Positions 44,836-53,764 of a stretch of DNA of 64,000 nucleotides are shown here, piece by piece; positions within the stretch are counted from its first letter, which is position 1, and every line of letters starts with the position of its first letter. The DNA is from Hyphomicrobiaceae bacterium (lineage in GTDB: Bacteria; Pseudomonadota; Alphaproteobacteria; Rhizobiales; Hyphomicrobiaceae). Both the position numbers and the translations under genes were made by a program. Below the pieces are notes generated by a model that was not told the DNA's origin, did no database searches, and saw only the letters and a program-made list of their open reading frames with translations. The stretch covers positions 124,001 to 188,000 of the forward strand of contig JAURWC010000009.1 in NCBI GenBank assembly GCA_030655135.1. Reading direction: 5' to 3'.

Positions 44836-45056
44836 GGCTGATCGTCTCCGCTGCCCACTTCCTTCTTTTTCAGCTGGTCGAGTAGAGCAAGGAATTTCTC
44901 CGGCACTTCCTCGTTGACGACTTCTTGATAGGAGTCGCGCAACTTCCGGCCCAGAGAACTCTGAAGCAGAGAATCTACCGGCGCTCCGTCGGCGCCTCCA
45001 TCAACGCCCGCCGGCCGTTGAACTCCGGCCCCACCACCGGCTTTCTGTGTGGTCAT
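44832..45056 (-). CDS. nepR: NepR-type anti-sigma factor
   Basis: The 74-residue protein is disordered in its first third and has the NepR core SLGRKLRDSYQEVVNEEVPEKFLALLDQLKKKE. NepR sequesters EcfG until phosphorylated PhyR takes it away. The ATG at 45056 with AAAGG seven bases upstream is used; the stop overlaps ecfG. The DUF1328 gene, driven by an EcfG promoter, is 81 bp upstream, so read-through may give positive feedback. Confidence 0.93.
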   Translation of the reverse strand: MTTQKAGGGAGVQRPAGVDGGADGAPVDSLLQSSLGRKLRDSYQEVVNEEVPEKFLALLDQLKKKEVGSGDDQP

Positions 45057-45137
45057 TCGAAAACCTTTGTCTGTCTCATCCATAAGCTGGGCAGCAGGGC
45101 GATCCTTGCGGCGCGAGCCCCCCAAGCGCCGAGCCTT

Positions 45138-45317
45138 TTATACGGGAGGCGGGCGTCGTCCCGTGGTCATTCCATAGACGAGGGAAATAAGGAAGAGAAC
45201 GATTGCGACAAAGAACACGATTTTGGCGAGTTCCACGGCCACTCCCGCGATGCCACCGAAGCCAAGCACGGCAGCGATCAAGGCAACGACGAGGAATGTA
45301 ATGGCCCAGCTCAGCAT
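45138..45317 (-). CDS. DUF1328 small membrane protein
   Basis: GGAGA six bases before ATG 45317 fixes the start. The 59-residue protein has two membrane helices ([19 protein letters not shown] and [20 protein letters not shown]) and the FGGIAG linker of DUF1328 (YtjA-like) proteins. Members are stress-induced in alphaproteobacteria; function is unknown. An exact EcfG promoter lies 31 bp upstream. It is the first gene of the nepR-ecfG transcription direction. Confidence 0.9.
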   Translation of the reverse strand: MLSWAITFLVVALIAAVLGFGGIAGVAVELAKIVFFVAIVLFLISLVYGMTTGRRPPPV

Positions 45318-45348
45318 AACGGGTCTCCACCAATTGCTTCCGACCTGA

Positions 45349-45374
45349 AACGTTGCGATGTGGCAATAAGTTCC
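45349..45374 (-). promoter_or_regulatory. Sigma-EcfG promoter of the DUF1328-nepR-ecfG unit
   Basis: On the minus strand GGAAC (45374-45370) and CGTT (45352-45349) are separated by 17 bases. Both elements match the general-stress consensus exactly, and the -10 is 31 bp before the DUF1328 ATG. Confidence 0.9.
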
Positions 45375-45418
45375 GCCGTCTGCAGGCGACATTTCGCATG
45401 TCCTAACAATGGGCTGCT

Positions 45419-45444
45419 GGAACTCAAACGGCCGGCTACACGTT
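45419..45444 (+). promoter_or_regulatory. Sigma-EcfG promoter of csbD
   Basis: GGAAC at 45419-45423 and CGTT at 45441-45444, 17 bases apart, point to csbD, whose ATG is 78 bp downstream. Together with the site at 45349-45374 it forms a divergent pair of exact promoters. Confidence 0.9.
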
Positions 45445-45522
45445 GTTAGCCCGAGACCCGAGCGCCGTTCGATCCAGGTGGCGCGACGGCCCGCACGTGA
45501 AAGCCAGAACGAGGAGACAGCC

Positions 45523-45726
45523 ATGAACTGGGACCGTATCGAAGGAAACTGGAAGCAGCTCAAGGGTAAAGCCAAAGAGCAGTGGGGCAAACTGACGGAC
45601 GACGAGCTTGATGTCATCGCGGGCAAGCGCGATCAGTTCGTCGGTAAGGTTCAGGAGCGCTACGGCTTGGCCAAGGACGACGCCGAACGGCAGGTCGACG
45701 AGTTTGCGCGCCGCAACGATATGTAA
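45523..45726 (+). CDS. csbD: CsbD family stress protein
   Basis: GAGGAGA before the ATG at 45523 decides the start. The 67-residue protein begins [28 protein letters not shown] and continues [19 protein letters not shown], the CsbD signature. CsbD proteins are abundant under general stress control in many bacteria; the molecular role is not known. The EcfG promoter upstream and the terminator downstream make it a clean monocistronic unit. Confidence 0.95.
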   Translation: MNWDRIEGNWKQLKGKAKEQWGKLTDDELDVIAGKRDQFVGKVQERYGLAKDDAERQVDEFARRNDM

Positions 45727-45749
45727 TCAGTTCGCATTGAATGCGGAAA

Positions 45750-45785
45750 ACGTGCCGGTGAGAGATCGCCGGCGCGTTTTTTTTT
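45750..45785 (+). terminator. Rho-independent terminator of csbD
   Basis: A nine-base-pair stem (ACGTGCCGG with CCGGCGCGT, one G:U pair) with a ten-base loop is followed by nine T residues, 23 bp after the csbD stop. Confidence 0.85.
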
Positions 45786-45810
45786 GCTGCAAGCGACGCA
45801 AGCCTCGCTG

Positions 45811-47388
45811 TCAATCTAGCGGCACCCGGAAGACGTGCCGCGTAGTCTCGCCGCTCACCGTCGTCACTTGGTGCGCGGCAAAGCCATGCGAAGTTATCTC
45901 TCCCGCCAGACGAGACGTCCCGGCGATAGCCGCGCCCTCTTCGGCCCACGAGACGATTACCGCCGGTTCATTTTCCTCTGCCCTCTGCCACGTGATGTGC
46001 AACGAGGTCACCCCTCGCCGCACGGCATCGACAGCCATCTCGTGTATGACGAGCGCCAGTGACTGCGACACCTGAGGGCTAAGCGCGATCTCAGGCCCGG
46101 TCGCGGTTGCCCGTGAGGCCAACGGCGCCAACTCCGACCGAACAAGTTCTCCAATCGCCGTCCCAAGCCACGCATTCTCGACGATTAGCGTATGCGCGCG
46201 CGCCAACGCCTCAAGCCGGCTTGCGAATTGCTCGTGACTTATGCCGGGATCGCCCTCGGCGCGAAGCGTACGATTAGCGAGTGACTGAACCACGGACAGC
46301 ACGTTCTTGACGCGATGGATCAACTCCAACCGCAACGCATCGCTGTCTTGCTGGGCTGCATAGGCGAATTGCCCGTGATGCCGTATCGCTGCAACCAACG
46401 CATACGCAAGCCCCGTCAACAATAACCCGGCAATCGACAATGCTTCCGGCAACCAGGACTTGTGAGCCAGGTCGTAGCCAGGACGCGACGAAAAACGGTA
46501 GCCGAGTTCGGTCCCGAAGCGTTCTGTCACGAATTCGGCCGACAGCTTTGGATAGGCGGGGGGCACGTAGCCATCGTGCTCCGCACTATCGAACGACTTG
46601 ACGCCGAGGGATGGCTGCCCGTCGAAGATCTCGATGCGAAAGTTCTGATGAGCTTCCTGATATCGATTCTGTATCAGTCCGGTCACGAGTTCCGGCATCG
46701 CGAACGGCATGACGACGTAGCCGATCAGTGCGCGACGCCGCTGCGGAACCGTTTCCCATCTTTCAGCGCGGGCATACACAGGCGCGAAAACCAGAAAGCC
46801 AGGCTGTTCCGGTGCGTAACCCGTAGCGGGAAAACGAAGCAGCTTGGTTCGCGACGGCGCGTCCAAATCGCGCGCGCGTGCCATCGCCGCTAATCGCACC
46901 GGATCCCGGCTCGTCAGCCCCAAGGGATCGCGCCAGTGTCCGGGCTCCATCATGACGAGCGAGAGGGGCCTGTCGACGACACCCCCGCTGTCTTGCGAAG
47001 TGCTAGAGAATGCAGGATCGATGGAGGCCACGTGTTGGCCAGTAAGCTTTAGGTAGCCAATACCCTGAAAACCCGGAAACTGTTGTCGAATTTCGTTCGC
47101 ATCGACAAAAATTCGCCAGTCATCGGGCGACAAGTTTGGGTTGGTCATGATCAGCCCTGCAGCCGAGTGCAGCAGCATATCGGTCGCTGTCATGGACTGT
47201 CGCATTCCATGCACGAGCTTCGCGGTCTCGGCATTGAATAAGGCTTGGTCGTTTCGACCCTGATGCGCCCGCGCCACCATGAACAACGCCAACGTGGCAA
47301 TGAGCCCAGCGATCAATACGCCGACCGGCGACACAGAGCGCCGCAACCATGCGGGCCGATGAGAACTGATTGTTCTCGAAGAAAACAT
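45811..47388 (-). CDS. CHASE-domain HWE histidine kinase
   Basis: The 525-residue protein has one membrane helix (VSPVGVLIAGLIATLALFMVA), a periplasmic CHASE domain (about residues 60-300, with FPGFQGIGYLKL and RRALIGYVVMPF), a second helix (ALSIAGLLLTGLAYALVAAI) and a cytoplasmic HWE kinase with LELIHRVKNVLSVVQSLANRT and HATPase remnants IHEMAVDAVRRG. CHASE domains sense small molecules outside the membrane. Its place beside the stress locus suggests a second PhyR-directed sensor. The ATG at 47388 is used; TTG 47400 is possible. Confidence 0.9.
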   Translation of the reverse strand: MFSSRTISSHRPAWLRRSVSPVGVLIAGLIATLALFMVARAHQGRNDQALFNAETAKLVHGMRQSMTATDMLLHSAAGLIMTNPNLSPDDWRIFVDANEIRQQFPGFQGIGYLKLTGQHVASIDPAFSSTSQDSGGVVDRPLSLVMMEPGHWRDPLGLTSRDPVRLAAMARARDLDAPSRTKLLRFPATGYAPEQPGFLVFAPVYARAERWETVPQRRRALIGYVVMPFAMPELVTGLIQNRYQEAHQNFRIEIFDGQPSLGVKSFDSAEHDGYVPPAYPKLSAEFVTERFGTELGYRFSSRPGYDLAHKSWLPEALSIAGLLLTGLAYALVAAIRHHGQFAYAAQQDSDALRLELIHRVKNVLSVVQSLANRTLRAEGDPGISHEQFASRLEALARAHTLIVENAWLGTAIGELVRSELAPLASRATATGPEIALSPQVSQSLALVIHEMAVDAVRRGVTSLHITWQRAEENEPAVIVSWAEEGAAIAGTSRLAGEITSHGFAAHQVTTVSGETTRHVFRVPLD

Positions 47389-47734
47389 CACGCAATCCAA
47401 AAAGGGCTAGCTATCCAGGAAACAACTGCGGTTCTACTCTCAAATTGGACGTCTATAAATCACCCGTTTACCTTTAGCCCCTTCCTCGCGCCGGCCGATC
47501 GGCTTCTCTCGCTGGTTGTGGCGCCCCCTACGAACCGTTGACAACCCATGGGCCATCCAACATAAAGGCCGCTTCGCGCAGGGGTTAAAGCCCATGCGAA
47601 AGAGAGCGCTGCCCGAGGCTCCGGCTGCTTTTCCGCAGCTAACCTATTCAAAGTCCGCAGGTTTTACCCGCGGCGCCACAGGGCGCGATGAGATCCAGAG
47701 CGCGAAAAATCGCGCGGAAAGAGACGTTGCAACC
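47389..47734 (+). other. Interval between the CHASE kinase and rplU, including the rplU leader
   Basis: This 346-bp stretch holds the divergent promoters and the untranslated leader of rplU. No credible gene is seen. L21 leaders of other bacteria can carry regulatory structures, but I could not establish one by eye here. Confidence 0.5.
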
Positions 47735-48046
47735 ATGTACGCTGTCATCAAGACAGGCGGAAAGCAGTATCGCGTCGCCAAAGACGACGTGCTGACCGTC
47801 GAAAAGCTCAGCGCCGACAAAGACGGCAAGCTGCAACTGACCGAAATCCTCATGATCGCCGGGTCTGGCGAACCGAAGCTTGGGGATGCCCTGTCTGGCG
47901 CTAAGGTCACCGCTGAGATCGTCGAACAGACGCGCGGCCCCAAGGTCATCGCGTTCAAGAAGCGCCGCCGCAAGAACTCGCGCCGTAAGCGTGGCCACCG
48001 CCAGGATCTGACCACGATCCGCATCACCAATATCATCGGCGCCTAA
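47735..48046 (+). CDS. rplU: 50S ribosomal protein L21
   Basis: The 103-residue protein starts [18 protein letters not shown] and ends with the basic [26 protein letters not shown] region of L21. The frame upstream is open but not conserved, so the start at 47735 is used. It precedes rpmA and, further on, obgE, the conserved rplU-rpmA-obgE order, here interrupted by rtcB and a GNAT gene. Confidence 0.98.
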   Translation: MYAVIKTGGKQYRVAKDDVLTVEKLSADKDGKLQLTEILMIAGSGEPKLGDALSGAKVTAEIVEQTRGPKVIAFKKRRRKNSRRKRGHRQDLTTIRITNIIGA

Positions 48047-48106
48047 CGCGCTGCAGGCATCATCGGCGCGTACGTCGCTGCCGACCCGACAGAAGGACCT
48101 CCCCCT

Positions 48107-48379
48107 ATGGCACAAAAGAAAGCCGGCGGCTCGACCAAGAACGGCCGCGACAGCCACAGCAAGCGCCTCGGCATCAAGAAGTATGGCGGCGAGCACGTCA
48201 TCCCGGGCAACATCCTCTGCCGCCAGCGTGGCACGCAGTGGCACCCCGGCTCCAACGTTGGCATGGGCACCGACCACACCATCTTCGCCGTCGAAGAAGG
48301 CAAAGTCGAATTCGCCACCAAGCGCAACGGCCGCATCTATATCTCGGTGAAAACCGACAAGGCCCAAGCCGCCGAATAA
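48107..48379 (+). CDS. rpmA: 50S ribosomal protein L27
   Basis: The 90-residue protein has the L27 signature [22 protein letters not shown] with the N-terminal tail reaching the peptidyl-transferase centre, then [20 protein letters not shown]. It lies 60 bp behind rplU, and a strong terminator follows. Confidence 0.98.
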   Translation: MAQKKAGGSTKNGRDSHSKRLGIKKYGGEHVIPGNILCRQRGTQWHPGSNVGMGTDHTIFAVEEGKVEFATKRNGRIYISVKTDKAQAAE

Positions 48380-48405
48380 CGGACACACACATCATCCTTG
48401 ATGCG

Positions 48406-48446
48406 CGAGGGGAGGTGGATGTCCACCTCCCCTCGTTTGCGTTTTG
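48406..48446 (+). terminator. Terminator of rplU-rpmA
   Basis: A perfect 14-bp stem (CGAGGGGAGGTGGA and complement) around two bases is followed by TTTGCGTTTT, 26 bp after the rpmA stop. Confidence 0.85.
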
Positions 48447-48470
48447 GATGCACTCCGAGAGCGCAGTTGT

Positions 48471-48496
48471 GGGGGCAGACCCATGGGTCTGCCCCC
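48471..48496. repeat. Perfect 26-bp palindrome
   Basis: GGGGGCAGACCCA is followed at once by its reverse complement. It sits between the rpmA terminator and the rtcB-like gene, without a T-run. It may be a repeated extragenic palindrome; other copies were not seen in this window. Confidence 0.6.
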
Positions 48497-48537
48497 GTAG
48501 CTCCGGAGCTGGATTTTGAGATTGAAGGCCTTTGGCC

Positions 48538-50043
48538 ATGACCGAATTTGACACCGCCGCCATCACCGGCGACACGCTGATCGCCTGGGGCATCAAGCCC
48601 GGCAAGGCGTTCAAGGCCGCCCTCGCGCAGGCTCGCAAGCTAGCAGCCGAGGGACAGCCCCTCGAAGCCGTGCGCGCGGCAATCGTCGAGCAATTTCCGA
48701 CGCCCGTCGTCATGACGCGCCGTGCCTCTGGCACCTTCGCCGAAGCCATCTCCGCCGAGACCGAAGAAGACGCAGCCAACATTGCCAGCGTGCGCGCGCA
48801 CATGGCCGAGCTGATGCGCTGCCCCGTGCTGGAGCACGGCGCCATCATGCCCGACGCCTGCCCCTCCAGCAGCGCGCCCGGCACGATCCCGGTGGGCGGT
48901 GCGGTCGTATCGCGCGCCATCCATCCCGCGTTCCACTCCGCCGACATCTGCTGCTCGATGTACGCCACGATCATCCCCAAGGGGCAGTCGACGCGCGGCT
49001 TCATGGATGCGCTCGTCGCCACGACGCGCTTCGGACCCGGCGCACGCGCGCAGGGCGACTGGATCGCCGATGCCATCACTGACGAGCTCGAAGCCACAAA
49101 GAACCCGTTCCTGTCGCAGCTCGCTGGCCGCGCGAAAGCGCAGCTGTGCGACCAGGGCGACGGCAACCACTTCGCCTACTTCGGCGCGATGACGGTAACC
49201 CCGCACCTGACCACGCAGCTTGCCGGCTCAGGTCAGGCCGAACTCGCATGCGCACTCGAAGGCCAGTCCGATGTCGACGTGCTCGTGACGCATCACGGTA
49301 GCCGCGATCTCGGCGCCCAGGTCTACAAGCGCGGCCTCGCGGCGGCGATGACGCACGTCGCCGGCGTCGCGCCCGGCACGCCGCCGCATCAGGCCTGGCT
49401 CGACGCCGATTCAGAAGTCGGCGCAGCCTATTGGGACGCCCTGCAGTACGTCGCCCGCTGGACGAAGCGAAACCATCAGCTCGTGCACGAGCGCACGCTT
49501 GCGCGCCTCGGGGTCAACCCTCTTTCGCAATTCGGCAACGAGCACAATTTCGTCTGGAAGCGCGACGGGCTGTTCTACCACGGTAAGGGCGCCACCCCGG
49601 CATGGCGGTCGGATGCCGGTCATCCACTGCTGGGGTTGATCCCGTTGAACATGGCAGCCCCCATCCTCTTGACGCTGGGCCGCGACAATGCCGAATTTGC
49701 ATCATTCGCCCCGCACGGGGCGGGCCGCAACAGGAGCCGTACCGCCGTCCTGCGTCAGCTTGGCCTTCTCGGCCTGCCGCTAGACGAAGTGATCAGCCGG
49801 TCGCGGCGCATCGTCGATGAGCAGACGGAAGGCCTGGACGTGCGCTTCTTCTACGATCGCCCGGACGTGTCGGAGAGCCCGATGGCCTATAAGTCGGCAG
49901 ACCAGGTGCGCGAGCAAATCGAACGCTTCGGCCTGGCCGACGTTGTCGGACTGATCACGCCCAAGGGGTGCGTGATGGCCGGCGACTACGACAAGCCGTG
50001 GCTGGCCAAAAAGGCGGCGAAGCGAGCGGGGAAGGCGACCTGA
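48538..50043 (+). CDS. RtcB-like RNA ligase (divergent)
   Basis: The 501-residue protein carries RtcB motifs: DICCSM at the position of the metal-binding Cys in DIGCGM, DQGDGNHF (Asn-His ligands of GGGNHF), HHGSRDLG and PHGAGRNRSR, which has the His that is guanylylated in canonical RtcB. RtcB joins RNA 2',3'-cyclic phosphate and 5'-OH ends. The glycine around the metal Cys and the GGG of the NH motif are replaced, so it is a divergent branch whose substrate is uncertain. The GNAT gene follows without a gap. The ATG at 48538 is used. Confidence 0.85.
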   Translation: MTEFDTAAITGDTLIAWGIKPGKAFKAALAQARKLAAEGQPLEAVRAAIVEQFPTPVVMTRRASGTFAEAISAETEEDAANIASVRAHMAELMRCPVLEHGAIMPDACPSSSAPGTIPVGGAVVSRAIHPAFHSADICCSMYATIIPKGQSTRGFMDALVATTRFGPGARAQGDWIADAITDELEATKNPFLSQLAGRAKAQLCDQGDGNHFAYFGAMTVTPHLTTQLAGSGQAELACALEGQSDVDVLVTHHGSRDLGAQVYKRGLAAAMTHVAGVAPGTPPHQAWLDADSEVGAAYWDALQYVARWTKRNHQLVHERTLARLGVNPLSQFGNEHNFVWKRDGLFYHGKGATPAWRSDAGHPLLGLIPLNMAAPILLTLGRDNAEFASFAPHGAGRNRSRTAVLRQLGLLGLPLDEVISRSRRIVDEQTEGLDVRFFYDRPDVSESPMAYKSADQVREQIERFGLADVVGLITPKGCVMAGDYDKPWLAKKAAKRAGKAT

Positions 50044-50604
50044 ATGATGCCACGCGGCCTCAGATTGGTGAAAACGCCGGCGCTAAAAACATCGCGCCTG
50101 CTGCTGCGTCCGCTTGTTGACGCCGATGCGGAGCGCATCGCCCAGTTGGCCGGCGACTGGGATATTGCGCGCATGACCGCGCGCATCCCGTACCCCTATT
50201 CTGTCGCGCTTGCGCATCAATGGATTCACGATCTGGCGGAAGGCGAAGTCGTGCGCGGCATCGTCCACCAGGGCGAACTGATCGGCGTCACCGGCTACCT
50301 GCCGGACGACGACGGCTCGGCCGAGGTCGGCTACTGGATCGGCCGGCCCTGGTGGGGCCGCGGCTTCGCCACGGAGGCTGCCGAGGCCATGATCAAGTAC
50401 TGCTTCGGCACTGGCAAGCTGGCGCGCGTCACGTGCAGCCACTTCGTCGACAACCCGGCCTCGCAGCGGGTGATCACCAAGCTTGGATTTCAACTCGTGG
50501 GCCCCGCCCGCGCCTACTGTGACGCGCGCCGCCGCGATGTCGCGACGCTCCGCTACGAGCGTCTGCGCCCGCGCCGCTTCGCTTGGCTGAGGCGTGCTGC
50601 ATGA
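50044..50604 (+). CDS. GNAT family N-acetyltransferase (RimJ-like)
   Basis: The start abuts the rtcB-like stop (TGAATGATG), so translation is likely coupled. The 186-residue protein has TSRLLLRPLVDADAERIAQLAGD at the N-terminus, IGVTGYLPDDDGSAEVGYWIGRPWWGRGFATEAAEAMI (acetyl-CoA motif A) and VDNPASQRVITKLGFQLVG (motif B), typical RimJ/RimL-like enzymes. Substrate unknown. The pairing with an RNA ligase may hint at RNA or ribosomal protein modification, which is speculation. Confidence 0.9.
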   Translation: MMPRGLRLVKTPALKTSRLLLRPLVDADAERIAQLAGDWDIARMTARIPYPYSVALAHQWIHDLAEGEVVRGIVHQGELIGVTGYLPDDDGSAEVGYWIGRPWWGRGFATEAAEAMIKYCFGTGKLARVTCSHFVDNPASQRVITKLGFQLVGPARAYCDARRRDVATLRYERLRPRRFAWLRRAA

Positions 50605-51959
<1,355 letters not shown>

Positions 51960-52069
51960 CGATTTTGGCGAAGCACCGGTCTCGCCGATGACACCTCACC
52001 ATAGGGTCTTCCCCGGACTTTTTCCGGGGATCCCGGAGTTTGATATTGATCGGATCGAGAAAAGCCGCA

Positions 52070-53605
52070 TCAATCCCGCTTCAGCCCCTTCGCCTTGACC
52101 TCGGCGAGATACTCCGCCCAGCGGCGATCCTTTTCGCGATACAGCTCTGCCAGATACGGCCAGGTGAATAGCCCCGTGTCGTGGCCGTCGTCGAACACCA
52201 CGCGGACCGCGTAGTTGCCGACCGGGCGTAGCTCGCGGATCTTGACGTTGCGCTTGCCACCCACCGTTACGCGTTGCTCGGCCGAATGCCCCTGCACTTC
52301 CGCCGATGGGCTCATCACGCGCAGCATCTCCGCGGTCAGCTCGTAAGGATCGCCTTTCTGCGGAACCACCGTCAGCTTGTCACCCTCCTTCGACACCTCG
52401 ATGTCGATGGGCTTGGCCGACGCGCTGTCGCCCTTCGCCGCCAGCACGCTCTCCCACGTCTTCGCCGCCAACTCCTTAAAGATCGCCGCGTGCGGGCCGT
52501 TCGGCTCGGTCGCTGTGACCGGCTCGCCGCTGTCGGACTTGGCGCGGATGTCCATGTGCAGCGGCACGCCGCCCAGGAACGGCACACCCAGCGCAGCCGC
52601 TTCCCTCGCAGCACCGCCATGGCCGAAGATGTCGCTACGTTCCCCGCACTTGGGGCAGATGAATTGGCTCATGTTCTCGATGATGCCGAGGATCGGCACG
52701 TTCACCTTCTGGAACATGGCCAGGCTCTTCTTCGCGTCGATCAGCGCCAGATCTTGCGGCGTCGAGACGATCACCGCGCCCGCCAGCGGCACAGTCTGCG
52801 CGATCGTCAGCTGCACGTCGCCCGTGCCGGGCGGCATATCGATCACGAGCACGTCGAGGTCGCCCCACGCCACTTCGCGCAGCATCTGGTTCAGGGCCTG
52901 CACCACCATCGGCCCGCGCCAGACGACCGGCGTGCCCTCGTCCACCATGAAGCCCATCGACATCACCTTGATGCCATAGGCCTGCATGGGTTGCAGCGCC
53001 TTGCCCGATACTTCCGGCCGCCCCTTCAAGCCCAGCAGCCGCGGCTGTGACGGACCATAGATGTCGGCATCCATGATGCCGGCCTTCAGCCCCAGCGCCT
53101 GGAAGCCCAGCGCCAGATTGACCGTTGTCGTCGATTTGCCGACACCGCCCTTGCCCGAGGCAACCGCAATCAGATGCTTCACGCCCGGCACGGTCTGCGC
53201 CTGCTGACGCGGCGCACCACCCGCTGCGGGTGGTGCCGGTCGCGCCGGTGCCGCTGCGCCATCCCCCGCCGCGCCACGCGCACGCGCGGCCTGCACGCGC
53301 GGATGTTCCGGCGGCGAACCGTTCGCCGGCTTTGGCGCCGGCCGTGCACCACCGGGGCCCGCCTGTGCGGTCAGCACCACGGTGGCACCCGCCACGCCTT
53401 CGATATCACGCACGACGCGCTCGGCCGCCTGCCGCAGCGGCTCCAACTCCTCCGCGCGATGCGCGGGAACAGTAATCGAAAAATAGACCTTGTCGTCGCG
53501 GATCAGGATCTCCGAAACCAATCCCAACTCGACGATATTTCCCGTCAGATCCGGACCTTTGATCCGGCGCAGCTTGTCTTCCACCTGCTGCTTGGTCACC
53601 GTCAT
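52070..53605 (-). CDS. mrp: Mrp/ApbC Fe-S carrier with C-terminal DUF971 domain
   Basis: The 511-residue protein has a DUF59 (MIP18) domain (about 5-82), a low-complexity Pro/Ala linker, an Mrp ATPase with P-loop SGKGGVGKSTT (residues 150-160), DMPPGTGD, and the Fe-S binding pair ICPKCGE (near 315), then a C-terminal DUF971 domain (about 400-505, with RVVFDDGHDTGLFTWPYLAELY). This order matches plastid HCF101, whereas most bacterial Mrp lack the last domain. Mrp carries 4Fe-4S clusters to target proteins. The gene converges with obgE. Confidence 0.93.
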   Translation of the reverse strand: MTVTKQQVEDKLRRIKGPDLTGNIVELGLVSEILIRDDKVYFSITVPAHRAEELEPLRQAAERVVRDIEGVAGATVVLTAQAGPGGARPAPKPANGSPPEHPRVQAARARGAAGDGAAAPARPAPPAAGGAPRQQAQTVPGVKHLIAVASGKGGVGKSTTTVNLALGFQALGLKAGIMDADIYGPSQPRLLGLKGRPEVSGKALQPMQAYGIKVMSMGFMVDEGTPVVWRGPMVVQALNQMLREVAWGDLDVLVIDMPPGTGDVQLTIAQTVPLAGAVIVSTPQDLALIDAKKSLAMFQKVNVPILGIIENMSQFICPKCGERSDIFGHGGAAREAAALGVPFLGGVPLHMDIRAKSDSGEPVTATEPNGPHAAIFKELAAKTWESVLAAKGDSASAKPIDIEVSKEGDKLTVVPQKGDPYELTAEMLRVMSPSAEVQGHSAEQRVTVGGKRNVKIRELRPVGNYAVRVVFDDGHDTGLFTWPYLAELYREKDRRWAEYLAEVKAKGLKRD

Positions 53606-53764
53606 GTCTTCAGCTCCTCGCCGCGTCCGGCGGCGCCCGCGTTTCTATTGTTATGTTGATCACATAGGCAGCCGATGGCGCCACCGCGACCCCGCCGCCT
53701 TTTCGCAGACCCGCGCCGCGAAGTCACCATTCGCCGAAGCCCGAACCGCCGAACGGCTCGCACC

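Noticed and set aside
52010-52030. Hairpin between obgE and mrp as a bidirectional terminator
   Set aside because: The seven-base-pair stem has the T-run in its loop, not after it, so intrinsic termination is not supported.
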